DNA from: Corallococcus sp. NCRR
GTDB taxonomy: Bacteria; Myxococcota; Myxococcia; Myxococcales; Myxococcaceae
Reading direction: 5' to 3'
DNA: 64,000 nucleotides
Assembly (NCBI RefSeq): GCF_026965535.1
Contig: NZ_CP114039.1
Coordinates: 7,068,001-7,132,000, forward strand
A model generated the notes under the pieces. The model searched no databases, had not been told where the DNA came from, and saw only the letters and a program-made list of their open reading frames with translations. Below, in pieces: positions 33,614 to 42,806 of this stretch. The position numbers were made by a program, and so were the translations under genes. The stretch's first letter is position 1. Every line of letters begins with the position of its first letter.

Positions 33614-34427
33614 GCGCATGCGGCTTCAGGGCAGGACGGCGGTCGTCACGGGCGCGGCGAGCGGCATCGGCCGCGCCATCGCGGTCAGCCTGGCGCGCAA
33701 GGGCTGTCACCTCGCGCTGGCGGACGTGAACGAGGCGGGGCTCGCGGAGACGGCGGAGCTCGCGAAGGCGCCGGACGTGCGCATCAGCCGGCACCGGCTG
33801 GACGTGTCCGACAAGGAGGCCGTGGAGTCCTTCCCGGCGAAGGTGAAGGCGGAGCATCCCGGGGTCGACCTGCTCTTCAACAACGCGGGCGTCGCGCTCG
33901 GAGGCACCTTCGAACAGGTGAGCAGCGACGACTTCGAGTGGCTGTTCAACATCAACTTCTGGGGCGTGGTGCGCCTGAGCCGCGCCTTCCTCCCCCTGCT
34001 GCGCCAGAGCGACGACGCGCGGCTGGTGAACCTCTCCAGCGTCTTCGGCCTGGTGGCCCCGCCGGGACAGGTGGCCTACGCGGCCAGCAAGTTCGCCGTG
34101 CGAGGCTTCTCCGAAGGGCTGCGGCACGAGCTGGAGGGCACCACCGTGGGAGTCACCGTGGTGCACCCGGGAGGCGTCGCGACGTCCATCGCCGCGAGCG
34201 CCCGGGTCCCCACCGGCGCGACGGCCGAGGAGGTCACCCGCCGCCGCAAGTCGTTCCAGAAGATGCTGAAGCTCCCGGCCGAGGCCGCGGGCGACATCAT
34301 CGTCCGCGGCGTCGAAGCGCGCGAGCAGCGCATCCTCGTGGGCAAGGACGCCGTGGCGCTGGCGATGCTCGCCCGCCTCTTCCCCGTGACGTACTGGAAG
34401 CTGCTCGGCCCGCGCCTGCGCTCCTGA
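33606..34427 (+). CDS. short-chain dehydrogenase/reductase
   Basis: A 273-residue classical SDR: cofactor loop TGAASGIG near residue 17, NNAG, catalytic Ser in NLSSVFG, and the YAASK Tyr-Lys pair. An acidic residue after the second strand (ADVNEAG) favours NAD over NADP. The GTG at 33606 overlaps the monooxygenase stop by eight bases; an ATG at 33618 is also possible. Together with the monooxygenase it forms an oxidative unit for a ketone or alcohol under TetR control. The C-terminal 50 residues, with a membrane-proximal hydrophobic run, resemble SDRs of lipid metabolism. Confidence 0.92.
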   Translation: MTERMRLQGRTAVVTGAASGIGRAIAVSLARKGCHLALADVNEAGLAETAELAKAPDVRISRHRLDVSDKEAVESFPAKVKAEHPGVDLLFNNAGVALGGTFEQVSSDDFEWLFNINFWGVVRLSRAFLPLLRQSDDARLVNLSSVFGLVAPPGQVAYAASKFAVRGFSEGLRHELEGTTVGVTVVHPGGVATSIAASARVPTGATAEEVTRRRKSFQKMLKLPAEAAGDIIVRGVEAREQRILVGKDAVALAMLARLFPVTYWKLLGPRLRS

Positions 34428-34700
34428 CGCTGGCCCGGCAATTCAGTTCGAGTCGATCCAGACTGACCTCTCGCGCATCGGAGGAACTGGGAGCCGTTCA
34501 AGAGCAGGCGGCGGAGGATGAAAGACTGGACAAGCTGCCGAAGAGATGGCCAGGGCCCTGCTCAAGCCTGAAGTTGCCCACCGCGCCGGGTTGCCGAACT
34601 CCTGCACTCACCGAACGTCCTCGCCGTCGGGGCGTGCAGCCCTACTCCAGGATAGCTCCCCCAACCCGCGGCTTCCTGGCTTGCTTGAAAGGTCGTGGCC

Positions 34701-35615
34701 ATGCGTTTGCGCGCATGCATCGCACTCCTGCTCTTCCTATCAGCCTGCGCTTCGTCGACACCGTCTTCCCGTGCGCAGGGCACCCGGAGCCCGAGGCTCG
34801 CCAATCTTCAGCGAGCGGCGAAGCTGCCCTGGACTGACGGGGGGCGTTGCGTTGTCCGCGAGGCTTCCCAGTCTTGGCCCGTGCTGGTCGAGCGATGTTA
34901 TCAGGCGCTCGACCATGACCGGATCGAGTTCCACGACACCACGGGAAGATGCGCGGTCGCCTCCGCTGGCGTTGGTGCCATGGAAGTCGGACTCTGCGTT
35001 CTGGTGGCTCCTGAGATCGTCGTGGGAGCCGTCATCGTCCTTGGTTTCGTGGTGGTCGCCGCCGCCATCAAGGAAGAGCTTGATGCGTATGAGTTACGAC
35101 ACCTCTATCCGGAGGAAGCAGGGACCTCACGAGGAACGAAGGTGGCATCCCGAGATGCTGAAGCGCAGCGCAAGCCCAAGCCGAAGCCCGAGCCAGCGGG
35201 GCAGGACTGGCAGCCCCCAGTGCCGACCGATCCACTGGAGCGAGAGCGCCGCCCGGAGTGCAAACCAGTCCCGGTGCGACACCTGGGCGGCAATGACCCA
35301 CACAACGAATGTGCTGACAACATTCCAAACAACAGCTTCCCTGGCTGGGATGTGCTCGTCAATGGGAAGAACTTTGACGGATTGGTATTCGCTACACGCA
35401 CGCTGTGGGAGGTCAAGACCGACAATTTTGACACATACCCGCCCGATCTTCGCAGGATTGTGCTCGATGATCAGGTGCCCAAGATGCAGAGCGAGCGCGA
35501 ACTCGCCAGGGCCTGCGGATTCGACTTCAGGGTCGCAGTGCGTAGTGCCGCGCACAAAGCTGCCTTGCTTCAACGAGACAGCACCCTCAGAGTTGTCGTC
35601 ATGAACTGGTGTTGA
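34701..35615 (+). CDS. DUF6310 lipoprotein, candidate nuclease toxin
   Basis: A 304-residue protein. Its leader ends in a lipobox (LLLFLSACASS), then comes a hydrophobic Gly/Val/Ala-rich segment near residues 95-120 that could span or enter a membrane, a Lys/Pro/Glu-rich linker, and a C-terminal domain typical of DUF6310 (HNECADNIPNNSFPGWDVLV, NGKNFDGL, LWEVKTDNFDTY). The D...EVK arrangement near residue 225-238 fits a restriction-endonuclease-like active site. It is followed two bases later by a DUF5953 gene, an arrangement I recall from myxobacteria, consistent with a toxin-immunity pair. ATG 34701 is preferred over GTG 34695. Toxin activity is inferred. Confidence 0.75.
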   Translation: MRLRACIALLLFLSACASSTPSSRAQGTRSPRLANLQRAAKLPWTDGGRCVVREASQSWPVLVERCYQALDHDRIEFHDTTGRCAVASAGVGAMEVGLCVLVAPEIVVGAVIVLGFVVVAAAIKEELDAYELRHLYPEEAGTSRGTKVASRDAEAQRKPKPKPEPAGQDWQPPVPTDPLERERRPECKPVPVRHLGGNDPHNECADNIPNNSFPGWDVLVNGKNFDGLVFATRTLWEVKTDNFDTYPPDLRRIVLDDQVPKMQSERELARACGFDFRVAVRSAAHKAALLQRDSTLRVVVMNWC

Positions 35616-35616
35616 A

Positions 35617-36381
35617 ATGACAAATCCATCGGAATCACTGAGTCTTGTCGCCTACGCCCCAGCACCAACCAGGGGCGACAATCGCCCGTTGGCCATTGTT
35701 CATGGAATGGAACGCACCTTCCCCGGCTTGCGCTTGGAGTGGACAATCTCCGACGCGGGGCAACTCATCCCATTGCCGCAACGTGATGAGTGGGTGGCCA
35801 AAGGAAGAAGAGACGGACCGGGAATTCCGCTCGTCTGCGATGGCGGAAATGCGAGCAGTCGCGTGACGCTCTCCGGATGGGAACGGCCAGCGGGCAGTTC
35901 CCCAGGCAACCTCAGACTGTTTGAAGTCCATGCGGATATGCCATGGGACGCAACCGGCATCGCGGCGGCGGCTGCGGTGTTGGAGGACATCGGTGACTGC
36001 GCTCGCGCGTTCTGGGGGTATGTCAATCCGGAGGGAATCGCCGTGACAGTGGCGGAGCAGTTTCGCCACCCGGAGGATGATCCGCATATCTCACCGAAAG
36101 GGCTGCCCTCGCTCAAGCTCCCGTGGGAACTCCCCGCGCCTGAGATTCCGCATTACCTCGCGTGGCTGAACTACTGGTCGGCCGCTGCTGCACGAGCCCT
36201 CGGGTTTCCGGACCCTTCGCGCGACGCCGAGTTGCTGTCGCGGGCTCGGCGCACGGCGACGGGCGGGTGGGTCGTGCAGCTCACGGAGGCGCCCCTCGAC
36301 TTGGACGATCCTGCCCACCTGAACACGCTCAAGCGGACTTACGAGCGCTTTCCGGAGATCGGCGGACGCGCCGCGCCTTGA
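35617..36381 (+). CDS. DUF5953 family protein, candidate immunity protein
   Basis: A 254-residue cytoplasmic protein (no leader) with features I associate with DUF5953: SLVAYAPAP at the start, VHGMERTFPGLRLEWTISD, and a C-terminal Trp/Leu-rich region ending LDLDDPAHLNTLKRTYERFP. It starts one base after the stop of the DUF6310 gene, so the two are coupled. In the toxin-immunity reading, this would bind and block the DUF6310 domain. Codon use is less GC-biased than in flanking genes (several AAT, ATT, CAT codons), as in the toxin gene, hinting at a separately acquired module. Confidence 0.75.
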   Translation: MTNPSESLSLVAYAPAPTRGDNRPLAIVHGMERTFPGLRLEWTISDAGQLIPLPQRDEWVAKGRRDGPGIPLVCDGGNASSRVTLSGWERPAGSSPGNLRLFEVHADMPWDATGIAAAAAVLEDIGDCARAFWGYVNPEGIAVTVAEQFRHPEDDPHISPKGLPSLKLPWELPAPEIPHYLAWLNYWSAAAARALGFPDPSRDAELLSRARRTATGGWVVQLTEAPLDLDDPAHLNTLKRTYERFPEIGGRAAP

Positions 36382-36422
36382 GCTCGATTCAGCGACTCGA
36401 GGCGGGGCTCCGCTCCTGAAAG

Positions 36423-36441
36423 CTGTCTGACAATCAGACAG
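36423..36441. terminator. 8-bp hairpin between convergent genes
   Basis: CTGTCTGA-CAA-TCAGACAG is a perfect stem with a three-base loop. It overlaps the stop codon of the minus-strand DUF2267 gene and lies about 40 bases after the DUF5953 stop. There is no T tract, so terminator function is tentative. Confidence 0.45.
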
Positions 36442-36892
36442 GCCTGCGAAACAGGTCGCCCAGGTCGGCGGGCAGCTGCGACGCCACGGCGGCGACCTCG
36501 TCCTCGGGGATGCGGTCGCGCACGGCGGTGAACACCGCGGTGACGACGCGGAAGGCCTGGTCGGGCTTGATGTTCAGGTGGTCCGCCACGTCGGTGATGA
36601 ACTCATCGCGGCCAATGCGCTTGGCGCGTGAAGGCCCCCGGTGCACCGAGCAGGCCCCCAGGATGGCGCCAATGCCGCCGGGCAGCGCGCGGTAGAGCTT
36701 CACGTCCTCGCCATCCGACAGCCTGCGGGCGAGCGAGCAGAACACCGCCTTCGCCGCCTCCCGGGCCTCCAGGCCCTGGGTGTGCATGACGGCGTCCCCC
36801 TGGATTTCATCCAGGAACGGCTGGAGCTCGAGCGACTCGTCGCGCTCCTTGACGGGCACGGCGTGGGTGTCGGGAGGAACAGTCGAGGCCAT
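36434..36892 (-). CDS. DUF2267-like protein
   Basis: A 152-residue soluble helical protein with two half-repeats, the second reading FITDVADHLNIKPDQAFRVV then AVFTAVRDRIPEDEVAAVASQLPADL, the hallmark of DUF2267 (proteins whose Leu-Pro-x-Asp/Glu-Leu motif follows a helical hairpin). No function is established for the family. It is related to the protein at 52716-53225. The minus-strand start at 36892 follows a long GC-rich upstream stretch (36893-37109) shared with the divergent zinc-ribbon gene. Confidence 0.82.
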   Translation of the reverse strand: MASTVPPDTHAVPVKERDESLELQPFLDEIQGDAVMHTQGLEAREAAKAVFCSLARRLSDGEDVKLYRALPGGIGAILGACSVHRGPSRAKRIGRDEFITDVADHLNIKPDQAFRVVTAVFTAVRDRIPEDEVAAVASQLPADLGDLFRRPV

Positions 36893-37109
36893 GGCAGCGT
36901 CTCCGAAGGTTCAGGGCCCCAAGACGGGGCCGTGGTTCCGAAGACGCTGCGCATGTGCCAGCCCCCCTGCATCGTCCACCCGCGCCGGGGGCGCGCGGGC
37001 GGGCGGGCCAACGCTGAGGCAGTCCAGCCACACCTGACAGGTGATGTTCCTCACGGAGCGTCCGTGCTCTCATCGCGCGCCGGACAGAAGCAAGACGTGA
37101 GGAGGCCCC

Positions 37110-38456
37110 GTGTTCAGGTATCGCTGTAGGACCTGTCGCCAGAGTTGGAGCTCCACCGCGGCCTGTCCCTTCTGTCCCTTCTGCCCGTTCACCTTCAGCA
37201 AGCCGGAGCTGCTCGAAGGGACGGCGCCGTCTGGCCTGGAGAACGAGGCGATGACCTGCCCGGACTGCTCGGCGACGGTGCGGGTGGCCAGGTTGGAGTT
37301 GGAGCGCGTCAACGCATGCCCGACCTGCGGCACCCGCAGGCCCCAACCCGGAGATGGAGGCAGCGGCGAGGACGACGAGCGCGCCGTCCAGGAAGAGCTC
37401 GGCCAGGAGCGCATGCGGCTGCTGGGAGGCATCCGGAACATCCTCCGGTGCACCCCGCAGAGCCACGTGCTCTGCCTGGGGGCCAGCAAGCACCTGGCGC
37501 TCGTCTACTCCGCGACGCAGGCCGGCCAGTACACCTTCGTGAGCCTGGACGCGAATGACGTGGGGGAGCGGGTCCGCGTCCTCAAGCTCTACCACCCCGA
37601 ACTGGACGTGAAGGATCGCAGCTCGATTGGCGCCTATACCGACCGGATCATCCTCAAGGGTCCACCCCCGCTCCAGGTCCAGGTCCGCTTCCTCTGCCTG
37701 GGCTACGACGCCTTCTTCGAAAAGAACCCCGACAAGCGCTACGACGTCTTGATCGACAAGGCCTCGTGGATCTTCAGCGACTCGAACGCGGCGGGACGCT
37801 ACCTCGCGAGCCTGAACGCGGGCGGGTATTGGATCACCGACAACGACCTGGACTACGGACAGGCGCCGTGGCTGCTCTCGATGCTGGGGCTCACGAACGA
37901 GACGGCGCGGTTGAACGACCTCGCCAGGATTGGCTACGGCTACCTCACGGCCCTCATCTACCGGCGCACCGGTGAGCGCTCCTCGGAGGTGCTCACGTAC
38001 GTGATGGCCTACTGTCAGAGCGTCCGGCAGATCCTCCGCAGCATCCGGGACCGGCTGCGCTACGGCTCGGACGTCCTGGAACCCTTCATGGTCAGCGCGA
38101 TGGCCATCCGGCAGATGAAACCCATGCTCGTGCAGGCAGGATTGGGCACGCAGTACGAGCAGGCCCTGAGCTTCTGGGAGGAGAAGCTGCCGGCCCTTCG
38201 GGACGCGGATGAAGACGCCACGGACGAGGATCCGACGCCGGAGGTGGAGATCCCCCTCCCCGCCCAGCAGACGCTCCAGGGCCACCAGCTCATGTTCCGC
38301 TTCGCGAATGCCTCGAAGGAGGAGCTGTCGACGATCGTGGCCAACACCGTCCTGAGGGAGAAGCAGCCCCCATTCACCGCGTTCACGGTCTTGAGCGTCG
38401 AGAAGTCCGAGGGCAAACCCGCGATGCTCTGGACGTTCAAGATCGAGCGCCGTTGA
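37110..38456 (+). CDS. zinc-ribbon protein with Rossmann-like central domain, function unknown
   Basis: A 448-residue protein. The N-terminus has CRTC...CPFC, and a second pair CPDC...CPTC (about residues 49-73), making one or two zinc ribbons. After an acidic linker, HVLCLGASKHLALVY (about 113-127), TFVSLDAND and YDVLIDKASWIFSD resemble the order of strands in a class I SAM-dependent methyltransferase fold: Gly-rich loop, acidic residue after strand 2, and a strand-4-like Asp. The C-terminal third is helical with an acidic insert. The family is unknown to me. GTG 37110 has GAGGAG about 10 bases upstream. It is convergent with the RND operon. Confidence 0.65.
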   Translation: MFRYRCRTCRQSWSSTAACPFCPFCPFTFSKPELLEGTAPSGLENEAMTCPDCSATVRVARLELERVNACPTCGTRRPQPGDGGSGEDDERAVQEELGQERMRLLGGIRNILRCTPQSHVLCLGASKHLALVYSATQAGQYTFVSLDANDVGERVRVLKLYHPELDVKDRSSIGAYTDRIILKGPPPLQVQVRFLCLGYDAFFEKNPDKRYDVLIDKASWIFSDSNAAGRYLASLNAGGYWITDNDLDYGQAPWLLSMLGLTNETARLNDLARIGYGYLTALIYRRTGERSSEVLTYVMAYCQSVRQILRSIRDRLRYGSDVLEPFMVSAMAIRQMKPMLVQAGLGTQYEQALSFWEEKLPALRDADEDATDEDPTPEVEIPLPAQQTLQGHQLMFRFANASKEELSTIVANTVLREKQPPFTAFTVLSVEKSEGKPAMLWTFKIERR

Positions 38457-38496
38457 GCGGCACACCGCCGCCCACGGCGCTCTGTCGACTCAAAGG

Positions 38497-41400
38497 CTAC
38501 CCGTGCGGCACCGGCCGGGGCTCGTCGTGGACGGAGCTTGAATCGTCCCCGCCCTTCCCCTTGCTGAGCCGGTTGCCCACCCGCGTCTTGATGCGGTCCG
38601 CGACCACGTAGAACGCGGGCACCACGAGCAGGCTCAGGACGGTGGACACGGACAGGCCGCCCAGCACCGCGACGGACATGGGTGCGCGCGTCTCGCTGCC
38701 CGCGCCCAGCGCCAGCGCAGCCGGTACCGCGGCCATCATCGTCGCCAGGGACGTCATCAGGATGGGCCGCAGGCGCACCGGCCCCGCGCGCAGCATGGCC
38801 TGCATCGCGTCCGCGCCCTGCTCGCGCTGCTGGAGCGCGTAGTCCACCAGGATGATGGAGTTCTTCTTCACGATGCCCATCAAGAGCAGCAGGCCAATCA
38901 TGCTGAAGATGTTCAGCGTGTGTCCCGTGACGAGCAGCGCGAACGACGCGCCCGCCACCGACAGGGGAAGGATCGTGAGCACCGTCACCGGGTGCAGGAA
39001 CGAATTGAACTGCGCGCCCAGCACCATGTACGCGACGGCGATGCCCAGGAAGAGCGCGAAGATGAGGCTGCTCATCGAGTCGCGGAACGCCACGCTCGCG
39101 CCGCCCGCCACCACGCGGATGCCGCCGGGCAGGTTCTTGCCCAGGGACTCCACCGTGGCCAGCGCGTCCTCCTGATTGGCCCCCGGCGCCACGTTGGCGT
39201 AGAGGCTGATGGCGCGCTCACGGTCGCGGCGGGTGATGGCCTGCAGCGCGGGCAATTCCTCCTGCGTCACCAGCGCCGACAGCGGCACCAGCATGTTGTT
39301 CGCCGTGCGGACCTTCAAGAGCGACAGGTCCTCCGGCCGCGAGCGCTGGCTCGCGAGCAGCCGCATGCGCACGTCGATGCGCCGCCCGCCGCTGCTGTAC
39401 TTGCCCACGCGCACGCCGCCCACCAGCGCGTTCACCGTGGATGCCACCGTCTGGATGGGCACCCCCAGGTCCGCCGCGCGCGCGCGGTCCGGGGTGATGC
39501 GCAGCTCCGGCTGACCCAGCTGGTAGTCCGTGTCCAGGTCCACCACCTTGCCGGACGCCTGGAGCTGCTCGCGCAGGGACTGGCTCGCCTCCACCAGCTT
39601 GTCCCAGTCCGAACCGCGCACGCTGAACTCCACCGGGAAGCCGCGCTGCGCGGTGAAGCCCGCCTGGGACAGGTCCTGCACCACCGCGCGCAGGCCCGGG
39701 TAGCTGTTGAGTTCCTTGCGCAGCACCTGCGCGAACTCCGCCTGCGACATGCGCTGATCCGTCGGCACCAGCGTCACGTTCATGTTGCCGGCGTTCACGG
39801 AGGAGCCGCCGCCACCGCCGCCCACCACCACGAACACGCGCGTCACCTCCGGGCGGCTGGAGACGAAGGCCTCCGCGCGCTTGAAGAGGCGGTTGGTCTC
39901 CTCCAGGCTGCTGCCCACCGCCGTCTGCAGGCGCACGGACATGCGGCCCTGGTCCTGCGACGGCACGAACTCGCCCGGCAGCGCCTTGAACGCGAACGCG
40001 CTCAAGATCAGCATGGCCACCGCCGCCAGCAGCACGCGCCAGGGCCGCACCAGCCCCCAGCCCAGCACCCGCGCGTACAGCGCCTCCAGCTTGGAGAAGG
40101 CCTTGTCCACCACCACGCCCACCCGGCTGCGGTGCTCGCGCGACGTCTTGAGCAGCTGCGCGCATCTCGCGGGCGCCAGGGTGATCGCCTCCACATAGGA
40201 CAGGAGCACCGCCACGCACAGTGTGACGCCGAACTGGAGGAAGAACCGGCCGATGATGCCCTTCATGAAGACGACGGGCAGGAAGATGGCCACCACCGCC
40301 AGCGTCGCCGCCAGGGCCGCGAAGGTGATCTCCGCCGTGCCCTCACGCGCGGCGCTCACCCGGTCCTTTCCTTCCTCCGCGTGCCGGAAGATGTTCTCCA
40401 GCACCATGATGGCGTCGTCCACCACGATGCCCACGGCCAACGCCAATCCCAGCAGCGTGAACGTGTTGAGCGTGAAGCCCAGGAAGTAGATGACCGCCAC
40501 CGTTCCCAGGAGCGACATGGGGATGGCGAGCACCACGTTGAGCGTGCTGGACAGCGACCCCAGGAACACCCAGCACACGAACGCGGTCAGGATGCACGCG
40601 AGCAACAGCTCGAATTCAATCTCGTGCACGCTCTCCTCGATGAACTGCGTCGAGTCGAAGTTGATGCTCGCGCTCATGCCCTCCGGCAGCTCCTTCTGGA
40701 GCTGATCCAGTTGCTCGCGCACCGCCTGGGCCACCGCCACCGCGTTCGCGCCGCGCTGCTTCTTGATGCCCATGGCCTGCGCGGGCTCGCCGTTCACGCG
40801 CGCGAGGCGCCGCTCGTCCTCGAAGCCGTCCTCCACGATGGCCACGTCGTGCAGGTACACCGTGCGCCCGTTCTCCTCGCGCACCGCCACGTTCGCCAGG
40901 GTCTCCAGGTCCAGCGCCTCGCCCATGAAGCGGACGTTGACCTCGCGCCCTTGCGTCTCGATGCGGCCCGCGGGCAACTCCACGTGCTCGCGCTGGAGCG
41001 CGGCGATGACGTCCGTGACGGTGAGCCCGTGCGCGTCCAGCTTCTGCGCGTCCACCCAGATGCGCACGTTGCGCTCCAGCAGGCCGCCCAGGATGACCTC
41101 GCCCACGCCGGGCACCGTCTGCAGGCGCTCCTTCACGCGGTAGCGCGCGAAGTCGCTCACCACCTGCTGGGAGAAGGGCCCGGCCACGCCCAGCCACATG
41201 ATGGGCTGGTCCTCCGGGTTGGACTTGGAGACGACGGGCGGATCAATGTCCAGGGGCAGCCGGCGCTGGGCCTGGCTCACCTTGGTCTGCACGTCCTGCA
41301 GCGCCAGGTCCACGTTGCGCGACAGGTCCAGCTCCACCGTGATGTTGGCGCTGCCCTGGCGCGCGGAGGACGTGATGCTCTTGACGCCCTCCACCTGCGT

Positions 41401-41613
41401 CACGGCCTCTTCGATGAACTCGACGACGTCCGACTCGACCGCCTCCGGGTTGGCGCCCTCCCACGACACGGAGATGTTGATGGTGGGGAAGTCGACGTCC
41501 GGGAACTGGCTGATGCCGATGCGCTGGGCCGCCACCAGTCCGAAGATGATGGTCGCCGCCATGATCATCCAGGCGAACACCGGCTTCTTGATGCAGACGT
41601 CGGTGATGCTCAT
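38497..41613 (-). CDS. RND efflux pump inner-membrane permease (HAE1/AcrB type)
   Basis: A 1038-residue proton-driven exporter of the hydrophobe/amphiphile efflux family. It has twelve predicted membrane spans and two large periplasmic loops. Proton-relay residues are present: AVGIVVDDAIMVLENI in TM4 (equivalent to D407/D408 of AcrB) and GIVKKNSIILVDYA in TM10 (K940 region). The start MSITDVCIKKPVFAWMI is canonical. It is the last gene of a three-gene operon reading tolC-like, membrane-fusion protein, permease, each overlapping by four bases. Substrates cannot be predicted. No local regulator is present. Confidence 0.96.
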   Translation of the reverse strand: MSITDVCIKKPVFAWMIMAATIIFGLVAAQRIGISQFPDVDFPTINISVSWEGANPEAVESDVVEFIEEAVTQVEGVKSITSSARQGSANITVELDLSRNVDLALQDVQTKVSQAQRRLPLDIDPPVVSKSNPEDQPIMWLGVAGPFSQQVVSDFARYRVKERLQTVPGVGEVILGGLLERNVRIWVDAQKLDAHGLTVTDVIAALQREHVELPAGRIETQGREVNVRFMGEALDLETLANVAVREENGRTVYLHDVAIVEDGFEDERRLARVNGEPAQAMGIKKQRGANAVAVAQAVREQLDQLQKELPEGMSASINFDSTQFIEESVHEIEFELLLACILTAFVCWVFLGSLSSTLNVVLAIPMSLLGTVAVIYFLGFTLNTFTLLGLALAVGIVVDDAIMVLENIFRHAEEGKDRVSAAREGTAEITFAALAATLAVVAIFLPVVFMKGIIGRFFLQFGVTLCVAVLLSYVEAITLAPARCAQLLKTSREHRSRVGVVVDKAFSKLEALYARVLGWGLVRPWRVLLAAVAMLILSAFAFKALPGEFVPSQDQGRMSVRLQTAVGSSLEETNRLFKRAEAFVSSRPEVTRVFVVVGGGGGGSSVNAGNMNVTLVPTDQRMSQAEFAQVLRKELNSYPGLRAVVQDLSQAGFTAQRGFPVEFSVRGSDWDKLVEASQSLREQLQASGKVVDLDTDYQLGQPELRITPDRARAADLGVPIQTVASTVNALVGGVRVGKYSSGGRRIDVRMRLLASQRSRPEDLSLLKVRTANNMLVPLSALVTQEELPALQAITRRDRERAISLYANVAPGANQEDALATVESLGKNLPGGIRVVAGGASVAFRDSMSSLIFALFLGIAVAYMVLGAQFNSFLHPVTVLTILPLSVAGASFALLVTGHTLNIFSMIGLLLLMGIVKKNSIILVDYALQQREQGADAMQAMLRAGPVRLRPILMTSLATMMAAVPAALALGAGSETRAPMSVAVLGGLSVSTVLSLLVVPAFYVVADRIKTRVGNRLSKGKGGDDSSSVHDEPRPVPHG

Positions 41614-42806
41614 GGACGGCCCTCCGTGGCCCGGTTCGCGTTCGTGTCGCCGCGGGCCTCGGCCGGGGGCTGCTCGCCGCCCACCCTGGGCTTCGGGCGC
41701 TCCTGCTCCACGCGCACGGACACGCCGTCACGCAGGGCCTCCGCGCCGCGCACCACCAGCGTCTCACCGGGCTTGAGGCCCTCCTTCACCTCCACCCGCC
41801 CGTCCGGCGTGCGCAGGCCCAGCTCCAGGATGCGCTCGCGCGCCTTGTTGTCCGTCACCACGAACGCCAGGAAGCCGCGCTCGCTGGGGCGGATGGCCGT
41901 CTGCGGAATCACCGGGCTGTCCCCGCGCGACTCCACTGGCACGCTCACCGTGGCGAAGGCGCCCGGGCGCAGCTTCCGCGCGGCCTCGCCCGTCACCTCC
42001 GCGGTCACCGCCACCATGCGGCTCTGCGTATCCGCGCTCGCGGACACGTAGGTGATCTTCGCCTCGTACGACCCACCGTCCGAGCGCACCGTGAAGCGCG
42101 CGGGCATCCCTGGTTGGATCCGCGTCACGTCCGCGGCGGGCACGTTGAAGCGCAGGAGCAGCGGCTCACGGCGCAGGAGCGTGGCCAGCACCACGCCCGG
42201 CTGCACGTACTGGCCCGTCTGCACGGTGCGCGTCTGGAGGATGCCGTCCATGGGGGCGCGCACGTAGGCGTCGCGCTGGTTGAGCTGCGCCTGATCCAAC
42301 GCCGCCTTCGCGGCCGCCATGTCCGCCTGCGCGGTGGCGGCGCGGGCCTGGTACGTCTCCAGCTGTTCCGCGGGCAGCAGGCCCGGGCTCTGCGCGTTGA
42401 CCTCCGCGCGGCGCTGGGCGCCGGCCTTCGCCTCCACCAACGCGGCCTGGGCCTTCTGCAGCGCGGCCTCCGCGGCGCGCACGGCGATGGCGTAGCGCGC
42501 GGGTTCGATCTCCGCGAGCGTGTCGCCCTTCTTCACCGTCTGGCCTTCCGCGAAGGACACCTTCTCCAGGGCGCCCGGGACGCGCGCGGTGATCTGCACG
42601 CTCTCGAAGGCCTCCACCGCGCCCACGGCGCTGACCGCGTACTCCACGTCGCGCGCCTCCACGGGCGCGACCTCCACGGGGAACTGGGTGGGGCCCCGGC
42701 CCGCGCCCTTGCCGCCCTGCGCGGGCGCGTCCTTCTTGCAGCCAGGGGCCAGGGCCAGCACGGCCAGCGACAGGGCCAGCACTCCAGTGCGTTGCATTGC
42801 CTTCAC
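41610..42806 (-). CDS. RND efflux periplasmic adaptor (membrane-fusion protein), lipoprotein
   Basis: A 398-residue adaptor that links the permease to the outer-membrane channel. The leader ends in ALAPGCKK, a lipobox. It shows the lipoyl half-motif (VSAVGAVEAFESVQITARVPG), a helical hairpin of about 90 residues rich in Ala/Gln/Glu (QKAQAALVEAKAGAQ and so on), the second lipoyl half (RAPMDGILQTRTV) and beta-barrel and membrane-proximal domains. It overlaps both neighbours by ATGA-type junctions. The hairpin length is typical of AcrA-like adaptors. Confidence 0.95.
   Translation of the reverse strand: MKAMQRTGVLALSLAVLALAPGCKKDAPAQGGKGAGRGPTQFPVEVAPVEARDVEYAVSAVGAVEAFESVQITARVPGALEKVSFAEGQTVKKGDTLAEIEPARYAIAVRAAEAALQKAQAALVEAKAGAQRRAEVNAQSPGLLPAEQLETYQARAATAQADMAAAKAALDQAQLNQRDAYVRAPMDGILQTRTVQTGQYVQPGVVLATLLRREPLLLRFNVPAADVTRIQPGMPARFTVRSDGGSYEAKITYVSASADTQSRMVAVTAEVTGEAARKLRPGAFATVSVPVESRGDSPVIPQTAIRPSERGFLAFVVTDNKARERILELGLRTPDGRVEVKEGLKPGETLVVRGAEALRDGVSVRVEQERPKPRVGGEQPPAEARGDTNANRATEGRP

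Noticed and set aside
34428-34700. Gene fragment between the SDR and DUF6310 genes
   Set aside because: No frame shows recognisable motifs or start/ribosome-site support; left as intergenic.
38920-42051. Over 1000-codon open frame opposite the RND permease and adaptor genes
   Set aside because: Antisense to canonical efflux genes, with Arg/His-rich low-complexity translation; a GC-skew artefact. The same reasoning removed 44422-47100 (minus), 32027-33619 (minus) and 36807-38465 (minus).
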